Assembly: GCA_014240065.1 (NCBI GenBank)
Contig: JAAZXR010000037.1
Span: forward strand, 1 to 41,194
Length of the DNA: 41,194 bases
Source: Myxococcales bacterium
GTDB lineage: Bacteria > Myxococcota_A > Polyangia > Nannocystales > Nannocystaceae
Direction of reading: 5' to 3'
The notes below the pieces were generated by a model. The model had not been told where the DNA came from, ran no database searches, and worked only from the letters and a program-made list of their open reading frames with translations. Made by a program: the position numbers and the translations under genes. Below are positions 25,405-35,994 of the stretch, piece after piece. Numbering within the stretch: the stretch's first letter is position 1; the number at the start of each line of letters is the position of its first letter.

Positions 25405-26946
25405 CTAGGGCGTCAATATCCGGCGAACTTGTTCGAGGATCTGTTTGGAAGCGCCCGCCTGGTCGGCGACCGTCGCGCTGAGATCGTCACTTTTTTGGGT
25501 CTGCTCCCGCTGCGCGCGGTTGAGCTCGGTCACCATCTCGCTGATCGCCTCGATGGCCCGCGTGATCTGGCGGCTGCCGCGGGTCTGCTCCTGGGTCGAG
25601 CGCTCGACGTGCCGCGTGATCGCCTTCATCTTCTCCGCCGAACGCATGATCTGCTCGGCGCCTCTCGCCTGCTCCGATGTCGAGGTCGCCACCTGCTGCA
25701 CCGTGGTCGCGACGACGTTGATGGCGTCGGTGACCTGTTTGCTCCCCTTGGTCTGTTCCACGGTCGCCCGCGCGATGTCGCGGACCATTTGTGTCGAGCG
25801 ACGCGCGGAGTCCGAGATCCGCTTGAGGGCGTCCTCCGCCTGGTGGCTCACGCGCACGCCTTCGTCCACCGAGCGGCTCGAGCGCTCCACCGCCTCGACG
25901 GCGTTGTGGCTCTCTTGTTGCACCGACAAGATGATCTCCCCGATCTCCTTCGTCGATGAGGCTGAGCGCTCCGCGAGATCCTTAATCTCCTCCGCGACCA
26001 CCGCGAAGCCCTTGCCGTGCTCGCCCGCCTGGGCCGCGATGATCGCCGCGTTGAGGGCCAACAAGTTGGTCTGCTCCGCCACGTCGTCGATCACAGAGAG
26101 GATCTTTCCGATCTCGCGAATCCGCTCGCCGAGCCGACCGATCACCCCCACCGCCCCGGCGGAATAGGTCTTGATCAAATTGATCACCTCGATGGTCTGA
26201 TTGAGCGCGTCCACACCACCCTCCGCGGCCCACACAACCTCCTCGGAGAGCAACGCGGTCTCGTTGGCGTTGTTCTCCACCTGTTGGATCGAGATGTCCA
26301 TCTCCGTCATCGCGGAGGAGGTCTCTTCCGCGGTCGAGGAGAGCGCGTCAATATTGCTCGCCACCTCCTTCACGGAGAACGTCATCTGCTCAATCGACAC
26401 CGCGGTCTCTTGCACCGACGCTGCGAGGTTGAACATGCTCTCGGACACCTCGTCGTTGGCCGCCGCCATCTCCAAGATCGAGCTTGAGGACTCCTCGGCA
26501 TTCGAGGCCAAAAGCTCGACGCTTCCGGCGATCTTGAGGACCCCTGTGCTCTGCTCCTCGATCGCCTTTTTCACCTCCCGAAAGCGCCCCTCCTCCCGCT
26601 CGAGATAATGCCCGACCTCGCGAACGCTCTCACGCAAGGAGAGACCGTCGACCTGGCCACCCTCAAGCTCTGCGACCCGCGCGCGCGCCTCATCTCGCTG
26701 CTCCGTCACCCGTGCCAACGCTGCCCGAAGCCTCTTCACCTCGTCTCCCACAGCTTCTCGCCGCGGCCCCGCGGTCGTCTTCTTCGCGGTCGTCTTCTTC
26801 GCGGTCGTCTTCTTCGCGGTCGTCTTCTTCGCGGTCTTCTTCTTCGCGGTCGTCTTCTTCGCGGTCTTCTTCCCGCGGTTCGCTGGCGAACGAGCACCAC
26901 CCTTGGCTTGAGCCGTTTTGGACTTGGACGATGAAGGTGTTGCCAT
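25405..26946 (-). CDS. cytoplasmic chemoreceptor (FrzCD-like) with lysine-repeat N-terminal tail
   Basis: A 513-residue methyl-accepting protein with no membrane segment. Residues about 26-59 are [10 protein letters not shown] repeats like the tail of histone H1. A coiled coil follows at 66-98. The signalling domain fills the rest, with the conserved tip [20 protein letters not shown] then [11 protein letters not shown] at about 290-330. The soluble layout and basic tail match FrzCD of Myxococcus, whose N-terminal basic tail binds DNA so that receptors assemble on the nucleoid. The ATG at 26946 starts just before the tail. No cheA, cheW or frz gene is in the window, so the partner kinase lies elsewhere. 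Confidence 0.92.
   Translation of the reverse strand: MATPSSSKSKTAQAKGGARSPANRGKKTAKKTTAKKKTAKKTTAKKTTAKKTTAKKTTAGPRREAVGDEVKRLRAALARVTEQRDEARARVAELEGGQVDGLSLRESVREVGHYLEREEGRFREVKKAIEEQSTGVLKIAGSVELLASNAEESSSSILEMAAANDEVSESMFNLAASVQETAVSIEQMTFSVKEVASNIDALSSTAEETSSAMTEMDISIQQVENNANETALLSEEVVWAAEGGVDALNQTIEVINLIKTYSAGAVGVIGRLGERIREIGKILSVIDDVAEQTNLLALNAAIIAAQAGEHGKGFAVVAEEIKDLAERSASSTKEIGEIILSVQQESHNAVEAVERSSRSVDEGVRVSHQAEDALKRISDSARRSTQMVRDIARATVEQTKGSKQVTDAINVVATTVQQVATSTSEQARGAEQIMRSAEKMKAITRHVERSTQEQTRGSRQITRAIEAISEMVTELNRAQREQTQKSDDLSATVADQAGASKQILEQVRRILTP
26776..26880. repeat. 15-base tandem array coding TAKKT
   Basis: Six copies of cgtcttcttcgcggt (26776-26865; the fifth has one base changed) and a seventh degenerate copy to 26880. 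On the minus strand each encodes Thr-Ala-Lys-Lys-Thr. It forms the basic tail of the chemoreceptor. Confidence 0.9.
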
Positions 26947-27038
26947 GGGCCGGTACCGCGACCAAACGCGGTCCCGGCATCGTATGACAAGCGACGCGCG
27001 CAGTACAGCGACCGACCCCTCCGACGCCAAAAACGGGC

Positions 27039-27989
27039 TCAAAACAGGCCGAGTTGCGTGCCCTCGGCGCGAGGGATGACGTGAGCGTCGAAATCCTGCA
27101 AGAGCGCGGTTCCGAGACGCACCTCATTTGGCCTCCCTCGAAGAAGGATGCGCGGTCGGCCGCATCCGTCCCAAAATTTACGCAGCGCGACGCGACCGAT
27201 TCGTCCAGGACAGGCGGCAGGAACCACCTCGAGGGCCTCTCTGCCCTGCGCCCAACGCCCCACTCGCTCGAGGACTTCACCGCCGCCATCGATGACCACA
27301 GCGGTGCGGATATCTCTGTCGCGAAGCAGCGGGCTCTCAAGCCCATCGTGCGGCCACACGATCAAGTTCGCGTCGCGCGACGCTTGCTCATCAGCCGCGA
27401 AGATCAGGGGCGAGAACCGCGGATGGGCAGAGAGCGCGATGCGGTCTTTCACGAGCGCGGCGACTTGTTTCGCGGCGACGACCGTGGGGACAAGGACGAG
27501 CACATCGCCGCCGAGTCCGATCAGGGTGTCGAGACCGCGGACACCGAGCGCGCGAACCTCGTCGCCCCTCGTCCACTCCGGCTGCGCGCGGAGCAGCAAC
27601 CACTCACAGGGTGTCGGCGTCGCCGAGGCGGCGAGCGCGTAGGTATAAAGAAACTCTGGGCCGCCGAGCTTCGGTCGCACCATCAAGTTGGAGCCACCAA
27701 AAGGGAGGCCGGATGAGCTCGTGACCAAGGTGCAGCGGCCGACCCCGAATTCGCGACCGTGCTCCACCCGCACCGCGTGGGCGAGCGCGCGACGCTGACT
27801 GACTGAGATATTCGTGAGCGCCATGGCATAGATCAAGTCGCGATGGGCGATCCACGGGCCCGGAACCAACCTCCTCGTCGCGCCCACGTGACTCAAAAAG
27901 CTCGTGCGCCCTTCCGCGCAGAGGTCGATGGTCAGGCGCTCACGGGCGAGGATCTGCTCGATCGCTCGCGCATCCATCGAGCCTGTCAC
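27039..27989 (-). CDS. uncharacterised 316-residue protein coupled to tadA
   Basis: Family not recognised. Soluble, mixed alpha/beta. The middle ([22 protein letters not shown], residues split here by eye into a strand and helix) and [11 protein letters not shown] followed by TAVVIDG recall the alternating strands of a nucleotide-binding fold, perhaps a worn helicase-like domain. No Walker A is visible. The GTG at 27989 is supported by a strong GGAGGTG 7 bases upstream and overlaps the tadA stop as GTGA. An ATG at 27977 is less likely. The tight link to tadA suggests a role near tRNA or nucleic acid, but that is inference. Confidence 0.72.
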   Translation of the reverse strand: MTGSMDARAIEQILARERLTIDLCAEGRTSFLSHVGATRRLVPGPWIAHRDLIYAMALTNISVSQRRALAHAVRVEHGREFGVGRCTLVTSSSGLPFGGSNLMVRPKLGGPEFLYTYALAASATPTPCEWLLLRAQPEWTRGDEVRALGVRGLDTLIGLGGDVLVLVPTVVAAKQVAALVKDRIALSAHPRFSPLIFAADEQASRDANLIVWPHDGLESPLLRDRDIRTAVVIDGGGEVLERVGRWAQGREALEVVPAACPGRIGRVALRKFWDGCGRPRILLRGRPNEVRLGTALLQDFDAHVIPRAEGTQLGLF

Positions 27990-28474
27990 TTCGCCTCACC
28001 TCCCACCGCGAGCGTGCGCTTTCGTGCGCGCGCCTCGCGGAAGAACTGGGTCAGCCGCTGTGCGCACGCGTCCCCGAGCACTCCTTCGGTGATCTCCACA
28101 CGATGGTTGAGACGACGATCGTCGCAGAGCTCGTAGAGTGAGCGAACCGCCCCCGCCTTCGGTTCGCGCGTGCCGAACACGAGCCGAGCGACCCTCGCGT
28201 TGACGATCGCGCCGGCGCACATCGGGCACGGCTCCAGCGTGACGTACATGGTCGCGCCATCGACTCGCCAGCGGCCGGCGCGACCACACGCCTCTTTCAG
28301 CGCGAGGATCTCCGCGTGCCCAGTGGGATCGGCGTCCGCCTCGCGTCGGTTGCGACCGACCCCAACGATGACGCCGTCGACGACGATGAGCGCTCCCACG
28401 GGGACGTCACCATTGGCCCCCGCCACGTCGGCGAGCCTCAAGCACTCTCGCATGTATCGCTCGTCGTCTCCCAC
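27986..28474 (-). CDS. tadA: tRNA-specific adenosine deaminase
   Basis: Converts adenosine 34 to inosine in the tRNA-Arg(ACG) anticodon, an essential step. The 162 residues are of normal size. The zinc and catalytic motifs are intact: HAEILALKEA (His zinc ligand, catalytic Glu) and PCPMCAGAI (two Cys ligands). The front strand is DVPVGALIVVDG. I chose GTG at 28474, giving GDDERYMRECLRLA, the usual opening of the family. The frame extends upstream to 28720 but overlaps the FKBP gene and is Arg/Ser-rich there. It follows the FKBP lipoprotein gene by 82 bases. Confidence 0.95.
   Translation of the reverse strand: MGDDERYMRECLRLADVAGANGDVPVGALIVVDGVIVGVGRNRREADADPTGHAEILALKEACGRAGRWRVDGATMYVTLEPCPMCAGAIVNARVARLVFGTREPKAGAVRSLYELCDDRRLNHRVEITEGVLGDACAQRLTQFFREARARKRTLAVGGEAK
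27997..28003 (-). promoter_or_regulatory. ribosome site deciding the GTG start at 27989
   Basis: Reads GGAGGTG on the minus strand, 7 bases before the GTG and inside the end of tadA. It is among the strongest ribosome sites I could find in the window. Confidence 0.65.
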
Positions 28475-28556
28475 CCGAACCCCATGGTCCGGGATCGAGG
28501 TGGAAGAGACAAGCTCCCGCCATTTTCGACGCTGGGACCGAATGCTAGCCTCCCGC

Positions 28557-29639
28557 CTATCGCTTTGGCTGCGGTCGCTTTGGCTGCGGTCGCTTTGGCT
28601 GCGGCCGCTGCGGCCGCTTCGGCCGCGCGGGAGCCTTCGGTGCGTCGGAGATCGACATGAGCTCGATCGTAAACACGAGGTCCGCGTTGGCGGGGATCTT
28701 TCCGCGCGCGTTCTTTCCATAGGCCATGTCCGCTGGAATCTGCAGCTTGCGAAGCTCGCCGACCTTCATGCCCGCGACGCCCACGTCCCAGCCCTTGATG
28801 ACCCGGCCAGAGCCGAGGGGGAAGTTGATCGGCTGTCCTCGAGTCAATGAAGAATCGAACTGCGTGCCATCTTGAAGCGTACCGGTGTAATGCACGCCGA
28901 CCACGTCGCCGGTTTTCGCGACCCGCGCGCCTGCGCCCTTGCCGTGAATTTCGATGGTGACCCCACCGTCAGCCTGCTCCGTCGACAACGGGGCGCCGGC
29001 GAAGGCCTCGGGGCCCTTCGGCGGCGGCGGCGGATCGATCACGTCTTCAACATCGATCAAGAACACGAGGGTTGCGTCGGGCGGGATCGGCCCGCGACCG
29101 GTGGATCCATAGGCGAGCGCGCCCGGAATCTCGATTCGTCGGCGACCGCCTTTCTTCAGCCCCACGACACCGCGCGAAAACCCCGGGATCATATTCGGCT
29201 GATTGAGCTTAACATCAAGCGCCTTTCCACGGGGATGAGAGTCATCGAACATGAAACCGTTGGTGAGGTAGCCTTGGTAGTGGATCTTGAGGATCTTGTC
29301 TCCCTCGGCGGCCGAACCTTTCCCGACGACGAAGTCCTCGATGATGAGACCGTCGGGATCTTTCTTGGTCACGACCGGCTCCCCGTCGAATGGCGCGGTG
29401 TACTGGATCTCTCCGGGTCCCGACGCCAGCGCCTTCTTTTGCTGGTCAGTCATCAGGTCGCTCGGATTCAGGTTCGCGACCCGCGGCGTGGTGCGATCCA
29501 CGAGCAGCTCCGGTTCGGGCTCCTCGAACACGCCGCCCTTCTGGTCGCAACCGGTGGCAACCAACGAGAGCCCGAGCGTGAGCAGCAAGGAGGTGCCAAG
29601 CGTCGTCGAAAGTGAAGTCCCTCGGTTCGTCGAAGTCAT
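28557..29639 (-). CDS. lipoprotein with two FKBP-type peptidyl-prolyl isomerase domains
   Basis: A 360-residue envelope protein. The signal ends LGLSLVATGC, a good lipobox. The first FKBP domain, at about residues 95-200 (ILKIHYQGYLTNGFMFDDS, GALAYGSTG), differs from consensus at several active-site positions. The second, at about 225-330 (VVGVHYTGTLQDGTQFDSS, VIKGWDVGVAGMKVGE, ADMAYGKNARGKIP), keeps the usual aromatic and Asp pocket. This suggests catalysis in the second and binding in the first. The basic C-terminal tail is made of PQPKR repeats. The ATG at 29639 is chosen for the signal. It would help fold exported proteins. Confidence 0.93.
   Translation of the reverse strand: MTSTNRGTSLSTTLGTSLLLTLGLSLVATGCDQKGGVFEEPEPELLVDRTTPRVANLNPSDLMTDQQKKALASGPGEIQYTAPFDGEPVVTKKDPDGLIIEDFVVGKGSAAEGDKILKIHYQGYLTNGFMFDDSHPRGKALDVKLNQPNMIPGFSRGVVGLKKGGRRRIEIPGALAYGSTGRGPIPPDATLVFLIDVEDVIDPPPPPKGPEAFAGAPLSTEQADGGVTIEIHGKGAGARVAKTGDVVGVHYTGTLQDGTQFDSSLTRGQPINFPLGSGRVIKGWDVGVAGMKVGELRKLQIPADMAYGKNARGKIPANADLVFTIELMSISDAPKAPARPKRPQRPQPKRPQPKRPQPKR
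28560..28604. repeat. 15-base tandem array coding PQPKR
   Basis: Three copies of tcgctttggctgcgg directly before the stop codon of the FKBP gene. The minus strand encodes Pro-Gln-Pro-Lys-Arg. More diverged units follow to about 28640. Confidence 0.85.
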
Positions 29640-29836
29640 GGCCGCTGGTGTATCAATCAATTGCGGACCTGCAGAGAAAAGCGAGTCAAAGCGCCCTGTG
29701 TGCCTACGCACTGTGCGCAGCGCGCCACGCCGTGCGGTGGGCTGCGACTCCAAGATCGGATCATCGTAGCCTATCGAAGGCTCCGTTGCGCGCGCCTGTA
29801 TTGTCTCGATGTCCGTTCGATAAAGTTGATCCTCCC

Positions 29837-30964
<1,128 letters not shown>

Positions 30965-31014
30965 GGCGTGGGGCGCACCGCCTCACGGCGACAAGATCCA
31001 GGGGTCGACCAGCG

Positions 31015-31383
31015 TCACTGAAGACCGAGTTCTTCTAGCGTGAAGCCTTGCCGACCGCACTCGACCATGAGGGCATCGTACGCTCGCCGGTAGGCGTGCT
31101 CGTCGATCGCTCCCTCCATCCGTCGCTCTTCTAACGCCGCAAGAGAGCTCTTGATCACGTCGATCGCGAGAGATCGTTTGTCCGCGTTGCGTTGCCGAAC
31201 ACTGCGCGTCATCCCCGCGGAGACGCCGACGACCACCCCCAAAAACACGAGGAGCTTGAACACATGAAGACGGTACCACCGATGTTCGACGACGAACGAG
31301 TGGCGCGCTCTCCCATGGTCAAGCCTGCGATCACCGTCTCTAAGGGGCCTCGATCGATCTCCGTGAAATGTATAAAACGTCAT
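31015..31383 (-). CDS. small single-pass membrane protein
   Basis: A 122-residue protein of unknown family. MTFYTFHGDRSRPLRDGDRR is a hydrophilic N-terminus, one membrane segment lies near residues 40-58 (VFKLLVFLGVVVGVSAG), and the C-terminal 60 residues are a charged helical domain (KSSLAALEERRMEGAIDEHA, resembling a short SHOCT-like helix hairpin). The ATG at 31383 is the first reasonable start; a later GTG just before the membrane segment is possible. Divergent from the MarR/GbsR-like gene with 103 AT-rich bases between, so it may be that regulator's target. Confidence 0.65.
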   Translation of the reverse strand: MTFYTFHGDRSRPLRDGDRRLDHGRARHSFVVEHRWYRLHVFKLLVFLGVVVGVSAGMTRSVRQRNADKRSLAIDVIKSSLAALEERRMEGAIDEHAYRRAYDALMVECGRQGFTLEELGLQ

Positions 31384-31412
31384 AATATCAAATAGATATA
31401 TGTTTTTTGAGA

Positions 31413-31427
31413 TTTCGGTGATCGAAA
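31413..31427. promoter_or_regulatory. inverted repeat TTTCG-N5-CGAAA, candidate operator
   Basis: Perfect 5-base arms around GTGAT in the 31384-31486 gap between the small membrane gene and the MarR/GbsR-like gene. Nearby TATA-rich sequence (31381-31402) is unusual in this GC-rich DNA and probably contains the promoter of one or both genes. Self-regulation by the MarR-type protein is the natural reading (inference). Confidence 0.4.
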
Positions 31428-31473
31428 GTCTCCGAACGGGCACTTCCAATACAGGGCGGCTTCGCCACCACTT

Positions 31474-31478
31474 GAGGA
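31474..31478 (+). promoter_or_regulatory. ribosome site of the MarR/GbsR-like gene
   Basis: GAGGA 8 bases before the ATG at 31487. It decides this start over the earlier in-frame ATG at 31400. Confidence 0.55.
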
Positions 31479-31486
31479 CATCACCC

Positions 31487-32074
31487 ATGAACTCCACGAT
31501 CCCCACCCCGAAGGACCTAAGTTTTCAGCACACCCATATGCTCTGCGACGTGATCGAGTCGATCTTCGAACGCCACGGTATCGCGAGCTCGCTCGCCCAC
31601 TTGTACGCGGTCGTATTTTCGAGCGCGGAGCAGCCCGTGCGTCTCACAGACGCGGCGGAGGTCGCCGGTGTCGCGAAGAGCACCGCGAGCGTCGGGCTGC
31701 GAAAACTCGAGGCGTGCGGGCTCGTCTCGAAACACACGCTCCACACGGAACGCCAAGACGCCTACAGTCCCAACCCTGCCGCGGTGCGGATGTTGATGAC
31801 TCATGTCGAGCAGACGCTGATGCCGACCTTTGTCCAACTCCATCAGCTTCACCACATACTGGGGGCGATGCTCGCCGACCCCGGGGCGAACGCAGAGGGC
31901 CGCGACAACATCTCCGCGCGGCTTCACGAGACTCGATGCGCCACCCGGCAGCTCGGTAGGGTGCTCGAGGCGCTCCGCTCCCTCCCTGCCAGCGAACCAC
32001 AAAGGACGCCCTACGGCGTGCCTGCCGCGAAGTCAGACCAAGACGGCCTCCCCCCCGCCCTCAGCTTGCAATAG
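31487..32074 (+). CDS. MarR/GbsR-like winged-helix regulator
   Basis: A 195-residue cytoplasmic DNA-binding protein. The winged helix lies at about 22-85: SSLAHLYAVVFSSAEQPVRL, AAEVAGVAKSTASVGLRKLE (recognition helix) and LVSKHTLHTERQDAY (wing). An all-helical dimer domain follows to about 165, then a Pro-rich tail. This order fits GbsR-type members of the MarR superfamily better than classical MarR. Likely targets are its own promoter, the divergent small membrane gene, and possibly the ABC exporter 71 bases downstream (inference). Confidence 0.85.
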   Translation: MNSTIPTPKDLSFQHTHMLCDVIESIFERHGIASSLAHLYAVVFSSAEQPVRLTDAAEVAGVAKSTASVGLRKLEACGLVSKHTLHTERQDAYSPNPAAVRMLMTHVEQTLMPTFVQLHQLHHILGAMLADPGANAEGRDNISARLHETRCATRQLGRVLEALRSLPASEPQRTPYGVPAAKSDQDGLPPALSLQ

Positions 32075-32075
32075 T

Positions 32076-32099
32076 GGGGGCGCGCCGTCGATGGCCCCC
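32076..32099 (+). terminator. possible GC hairpin after the MarR/GbsR-like gene
   Basis: GGGGGC (32076-32081) pairs with GCCCCC (32094-32099) across a 12-base loop, right after the stop codon at 32074. No T run follows, so at best it is a weak or factor-dependent stop. Confidence 0.3.
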
Positions 32100-32145
32100 G
32101 CAGGCCGTCAGACAAGCTCAGACCCTGTGCTAGCTTTCGAGCAGC

Positions 32146-33984
32146 ATGGTCGATCCAGCTCACGGCGCCGCCGCCCCGCAACCTGGTGTCACGCGCCTCC
32201 GCCGGCTCCTCCGCTACACGCGTCCGTACCTCGGACGCCTCGTCATCGCCCTGTTCGCGCTGTTCGTCGCCGCCGCGGCCAGCTTGACCTACCCCAACTA
32301 CTTTGGGGAGGCGATCGACGCCGCCGTCACCGCTCCGAGCGCAGACAACCTCGACGAGACGACCGCGCTCTTGCTGCTGGTCGTGCTCGTGCAGGCGATC
32401 TTTGTCTTCGTTCGCCACTACCTCATGAGCTGGATCGGGGAGCGCGTCGTCGCTGATCTCCGCCTCGAACTCCAGTCGCACCTGCTCCGCATGTCTCAGG
32501 CCTACTTCCATCGCACGCGCACGGGCGAGTTGATGTCGAGGCTGTCCGACGACGTCACGCGCCTCCAGAGCGTGGTCGGTCAAGACATCAGCATCTTCTT
32601 ACGGAATATCGTCACGATGTCCGTGGCGTTGGTGCTCCTCGTGCTCATCAGCCCCAAGCTCACCTTGGTGATGCTCGCCGTGGTGCCCGCCCTCGTCGTG
32701 GGGGCTGTGTTCTTTGGACGACAAATTCGCAAGCTCTCCACTCGCGCCCAGGCCGAGCTCGCGAACGCCGCTGGGGTGCTCCAAGAGACCCTCGCCGCCG
32801 TTGAAACCGTCCAGGCCTTCGCGAGAGAGTCGCATGAGCGACGGCGATACGGCGCCGCGATCAACCGGGCGTTCACCCTCATGGTCCGCAGAATCCGGGC
32901 CCGCAGCGTCTTCATGTCGATCTCCTCGATGATCGCGTTCGCCACCATCGCGGGAATCTTCTGGCTCGGCGGAAAGATGATCATCGACGGCAGCATCGAC
33001 GTCGGCGACCTCACGAAGTTTTTTCTGTACACCATGATGGTGGCGACCTCCTTGGGAAGCCTCGCCGATCTGTACGGCAGCTATCAACAAGCCGTCGGCG
33101 CCACGTCGAGGATTTTTGAGATCCTCGACGAACAACCCGAGGTGCCCGATCTCGGAGTTGCCGCCGGGCCATCCTCCTTTGAGTCCGACGGCGCCATCTC
33201 ATTTCGTAACGTGAATTTCTCCTACGAAGCGAATTCTCCGACGGTGCTCAGAGAGTTCTCGCTCGACATCGCGCCCGGAGAGACCTGCGCCCTCGTAGGC
33301 CCCAGTGGATCGGGCAAGACCAGCCTGACGCGGCTGCTGTTTCGTTTCTGGGACCCCCAGAGCGGTGAGATTTTGATCGACGGTCGAGGCCTCTGTACGC
33401 TCTCCCTTCACCAGCTCCGCGCGCAGCTCGCCCTCGTCTCCCAAGACCCGGTCTTGTTCTCGGGATCGATCCTAGAAAATATTCGCTACGGTCGCCTCGA
33501 CGCGTCCGACGACGACGTCACCGGCGCCGCGAGGGCGGCGTTCGCACACGACTTTATCTGCGAGATGCCCGACGGGTACGAGACCCGAGTCGGCGAGCGA
33601 GGCGTGAAGCTCTCGGGCGGTCAACGCCAACGCATCTCGATCGCACGCGCGATCCTGGCCGACCCTCGGGTGCTGGTGCTCGACGAGGCCACCTCGGCGC
33701 TTGACAGTGAGTCGGAGGCCGCCGTCCAGACCGCGCTCCAGCACCTCCAGCGGGGCCGCACCACCCTCGTCATCGCGCACCGCCTGAGCACCATTAAAGA
33801 CGCGGACCGCATCGTCGTCCTCGATCACGGGCAGACTGTCGAACAGGGCACGCACGATGATCTCATCGCGCGCGACGGCCTGTACGCCTCGCTCGTTCGG
33901 TTTCAGAGGCTGGACGACTCCATCCGCGAAGAGGCGGCGTCGTGGAGTCATGCGCGATCGGTGACCACCGCTGGATCGCCCTAG
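32146..33984 (+). CDS. ABC exporter, half-transporter (MsbA-like)
   Basis: A 612-residue fused membrane and ATPase protein that works as a dimer. Six membrane segments fill residues 20-320, including the coupling region [20 protein letters not shown]. The ATPase domain starts near 345: Walker A GPSGSGKT at about 385, Q-loop [11 protein letters not shown], signature LSGGQRQR at about 489, Walker [13 protein letters not shown] and H-loop IAHRLST. This type exports lipids (MsbA), peptides or drugs; the substrate is not visible from sequence. The ATG at 32146 fits the family. It converges on the PAS kinase gene, and the two stops share CTAG. Confidence 0.95.
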   Translation: MVDPAHGAAAPQPGVTRLRRLLRYTRPYLGRLVIALFALFVAAAASLTYPNYFGEAIDAAVTAPSADNLDETTALLLLVVLVQAIFVFVRHYLMSWIGERVVADLRLELQSHLLRMSQAYFHRTRTGELMSRLSDDVTRLQSVVGQDISIFLRNIVTMSVALVLLVLISPKLTLVMLAVVPALVVGAVFFGRQIRKLSTRAQAELANAAGVLQETLAAVETVQAFARESHERRRYGAAINRAFTLMVRRIRARSVFMSISSMIAFATIAGIFWLGGKMIIDGSIDVGDLTKFFLYTMMVATSLGSLADLYGSYQQAVGATSRIFEILDEQPEVPDLGVAAGPSSFESDGAISFRNVNFSYEANSPTVLREFSLDIAPGETCALVGPSGSGKTSLTRLLFRFWDPQSGEILIDGRGLCTLSLHQLRAQLALVSQDPVLFSGSILENIRYGRLDASDDDVTGAARAAFAHDFICEMPDGYETRVGERGVKLSGGQRQRISIARAILADPRVLVLDEATSALDSESEAAVQTALQHLQRGRTTLVIAHRLSTIKDADRIVVLDHGQTVEQGTHDDLIARDGLYASLVRFQRLDDSIREEAASWSHARSVTTAGSP

Positions 33985-35855
33985 ACGGACCGTGGGAACT
34001 TCACGAGGAAGGTCGTCCCCACGCCGTCATCGACCTCAAACTCGATGACGCCTCCGTGGCGATCCACGACGACAGCGCGCGCGATGGTCAACCCCTGACC
34101 GAGCCCAACCCCCGTCTCTTTCGTCGTAAAAAACTGATGAAAGATCTTGTCTCGAATCTCGGCTGGGATACCGCCCCCGTCATCTCGAATCTCAAGGACC
34201 AGCTCATCCTCCGTGCTGAAGGTCCGCAAGACGATATTGCCCTTTTCGCCAGGAACGAGCCGCTCTTTGATCGCCTGTGACGCGTTCACAAGAAGGGCGA
34301 GGATGGCCCGGGTGAGGTCGCCGGGGACACCGAGCAAGGGCGGCAACGCTTCGTCGAGCTCGCATCGAACGTCGGCTGTGTACTTCCACTCGTTTTGAGA
34401 CACGTTGACGGCGGTCTTGACCACCTGATTGAGATTCGTTGGCTCGGGCGGTCCGGACTCCATCAGCGCGCTCTGCTTCAGGGCCTTGATGATCTTGGAG
34501 ACGCGCGCGACCCCCTCCAGCGACTGCGACACCGCGGATGGCGCCTCACGCCGCATATAGTCGAGCTTGAGCTTCCGGAGCTGCGCGTGCACGGGGCTGT
34601 CCGCGTCGACCTCCGCGGTCAACAGCTCGAAGGCCTCCTCAAACTGTCCGAGCGCCATCTCCATAAATTGGAGGTTGTCGCCCACATATTGCATCGGGGT
34701 GTTGATCTCATGCGCGACGCCACCGGCGAGGTGCCCGACGGCCTCTAGCTTCTGCGCGTCAAACAGCGCCTTTTGGAGCTTTTTTCGCTTGGTCACATCT
34801 ACGCAGACCGCCATGGCCTCACCACCGAGCGCCTCGCCCCCCGGAAGCGCATCATGCTCGATCTCAGCCACGTGAACATCCCACGAGCGGCTTAACCACG
34901 ACAAGGTCGCCGTCGACGCCTCCCCTCGAAGCGCGGCTCGGTGCGCCTCAAGAATCTCGTCCGCGCATGCCTCCCCAAGAAACTCCCGGAGGCTCACCCC
35001 GGGGCGCTCCGTCCCCTGCTTACCATCGATGGTGTCGCCGCCGCGGAAGAGCACAACCCGGAGCTCTGAATCGACGATCCACATCACCACCGGGAGCGCG
35101 CGCAGTATGGCCGCTCGGCTCGCTCGGAGCTCTTCAACCTCCCACGCCGCCGCCTGAGGTTCGCTGACGTCACGAAACGAGATCACACGATGTCGAGCGC
35201 CCTTGATCCGGATATTGGTGACGCGGACATCACAGGATCTACGGCTCCCTTCAGCGCCGTTCAAGACCGTGACTCGTTGGTTCGCTCTCGTCCAGTCGGG
35301 ATCGATGCCCTCCGACGCGAGCGCGGCGGCGCTCCGGCCGAAGAGCTCCTCGGCGGCGCCGTTGGAGAAAATCACACGATCATGAACATCCATCATAAGG
35401 ACGGCGTCCGAAACGCCCGCGAGGACCGACGCCATCTCGCGCTGCGAGACACCGGCGTGAGCCACCCTGTGCAACGCGCGCTCCAAGGCCCCGCTCGCCG
35501 CGTCTTGGTCCCAGCACACCACCTCCTGGACGCCCGCGCCCCTCAACTCCTCCGTGTCCCCGTCGCCGACCTGCGACGACACCAACAGCGCCGGGAACTG
35601 CTCCCACCGCCGCCGCGCCGCGGCGATCTGCGCCGTCCTCTCTGGCGATATCTCGTCGAGCCCGAACACCACCACAGCTGATTCGTGCTGGGCCCCGGCC
35701 TCAACATCCCGCGGCCCGTCCTCAGCCCGCAGGGTCACGACGGAGTAGTGGAGGCCAACGAGCGCCTCACAACAACGGTCGAACCATGGCTGCCCGTCTG
35801 CGAAATCCATCACGTACGCGGTCGGCCGCCGTCCCGCCGCCGGTGCATCACTCAC
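33981..35855 (-). CDS. cytoplasmic PAS histidine kinase with receiver-like N-terminus
   Basis: A 624-residue kinase without membrane segments. Residues 10-125 look like a receiver domain (TAYVMDFADGQPW, ALLVSSQVGDGDT) but I cannot confirm a phospho-Asp. A PAS domain follows at about 140-230 (MASVLAGVSDAVLMMDVHDR), then a second PAS at about 240-360 (ILRALPVVMWIVDSELRVVL). The dimer domain has phospho-acceptor His382 (GGVAHEINTPMQYVGDNL). The ATPase domain has ILALLVNASQAIKE, IRDDGGGIPAE and VGLGQGLTIAR. The GTG at 35855 is chosen. It lies 139 bases after the dead HD-GYP regulator gene, in the same direction. Confidence 0.92.
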   Translation of the reverse strand: MSDAPAAGRRPTAYVMDFADGQPWFDRCCEALVGLHYSVVTLRAEDGPRDVEAGAQHESAVVVFGLDEISPERTAQIAAARRRWEQFPALLVSSQVGDGDTEELRGAGVQEVVCWDQDAASGALERALHRVAHAGVSQREMASVLAGVSDAVLMMDVHDRVIFSNGAAEELFGRSAAALASEGIDPDWTRANQRVTVLNGAEGSRRSCDVRVTNIRIKGARHRVISFRDVSEPQAAAWEVEELRASRAAILRALPVVMWIVDSELRVVLFRGGDTIDGKQGTERPGVSLREFLGEACADEILEAHRAALRGEASTATLSWLSRSWDVHVAEIEHDALPGGEALGGEAMAVCVDVTKRKKLQKALFDAQKLEAVGHLAGGVAHEINTPMQYVGDNLQFMEMALGQFEEAFELLTAEVDADSPVHAQLRKLKLDYMRREAPSAVSQSLEGVARVSKIIKALKQSALMESGPPEPTNLNQVVKTAVNVSQNEWKYTADVRCELDEALPPLLGVPGDLTRAILALLVNASQAIKERLVPGEKGNIVLRTFSTEDELVLEIRDDGGGIPAEIRDKIFHQFFTTKETGVGLGQGLTIARAVVVDRHGGVIEFEVDDGVGTTFLVKFPRSV

Positions 35856-35994
35856 GCAGCGCCACAGCTCCCTCGCGCGGTCACCATCGGGGGTCGCGCG
35901 CTCCCACGCAGCGGACCGCCTCGACTCCCGCGCGCCCCGAGGACCGCCCTCCGTTCATCCGTCATCAACGAATTGTCACCGACGCGCATGGGGC

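Noticed and set aside
25381-25410. GGCCTAGGGCCTAGGG repeat after the chemoreceptor gene as terminator
   Set aside because: Only two short units around the stop codon, with no stable stem-loop plus T run.
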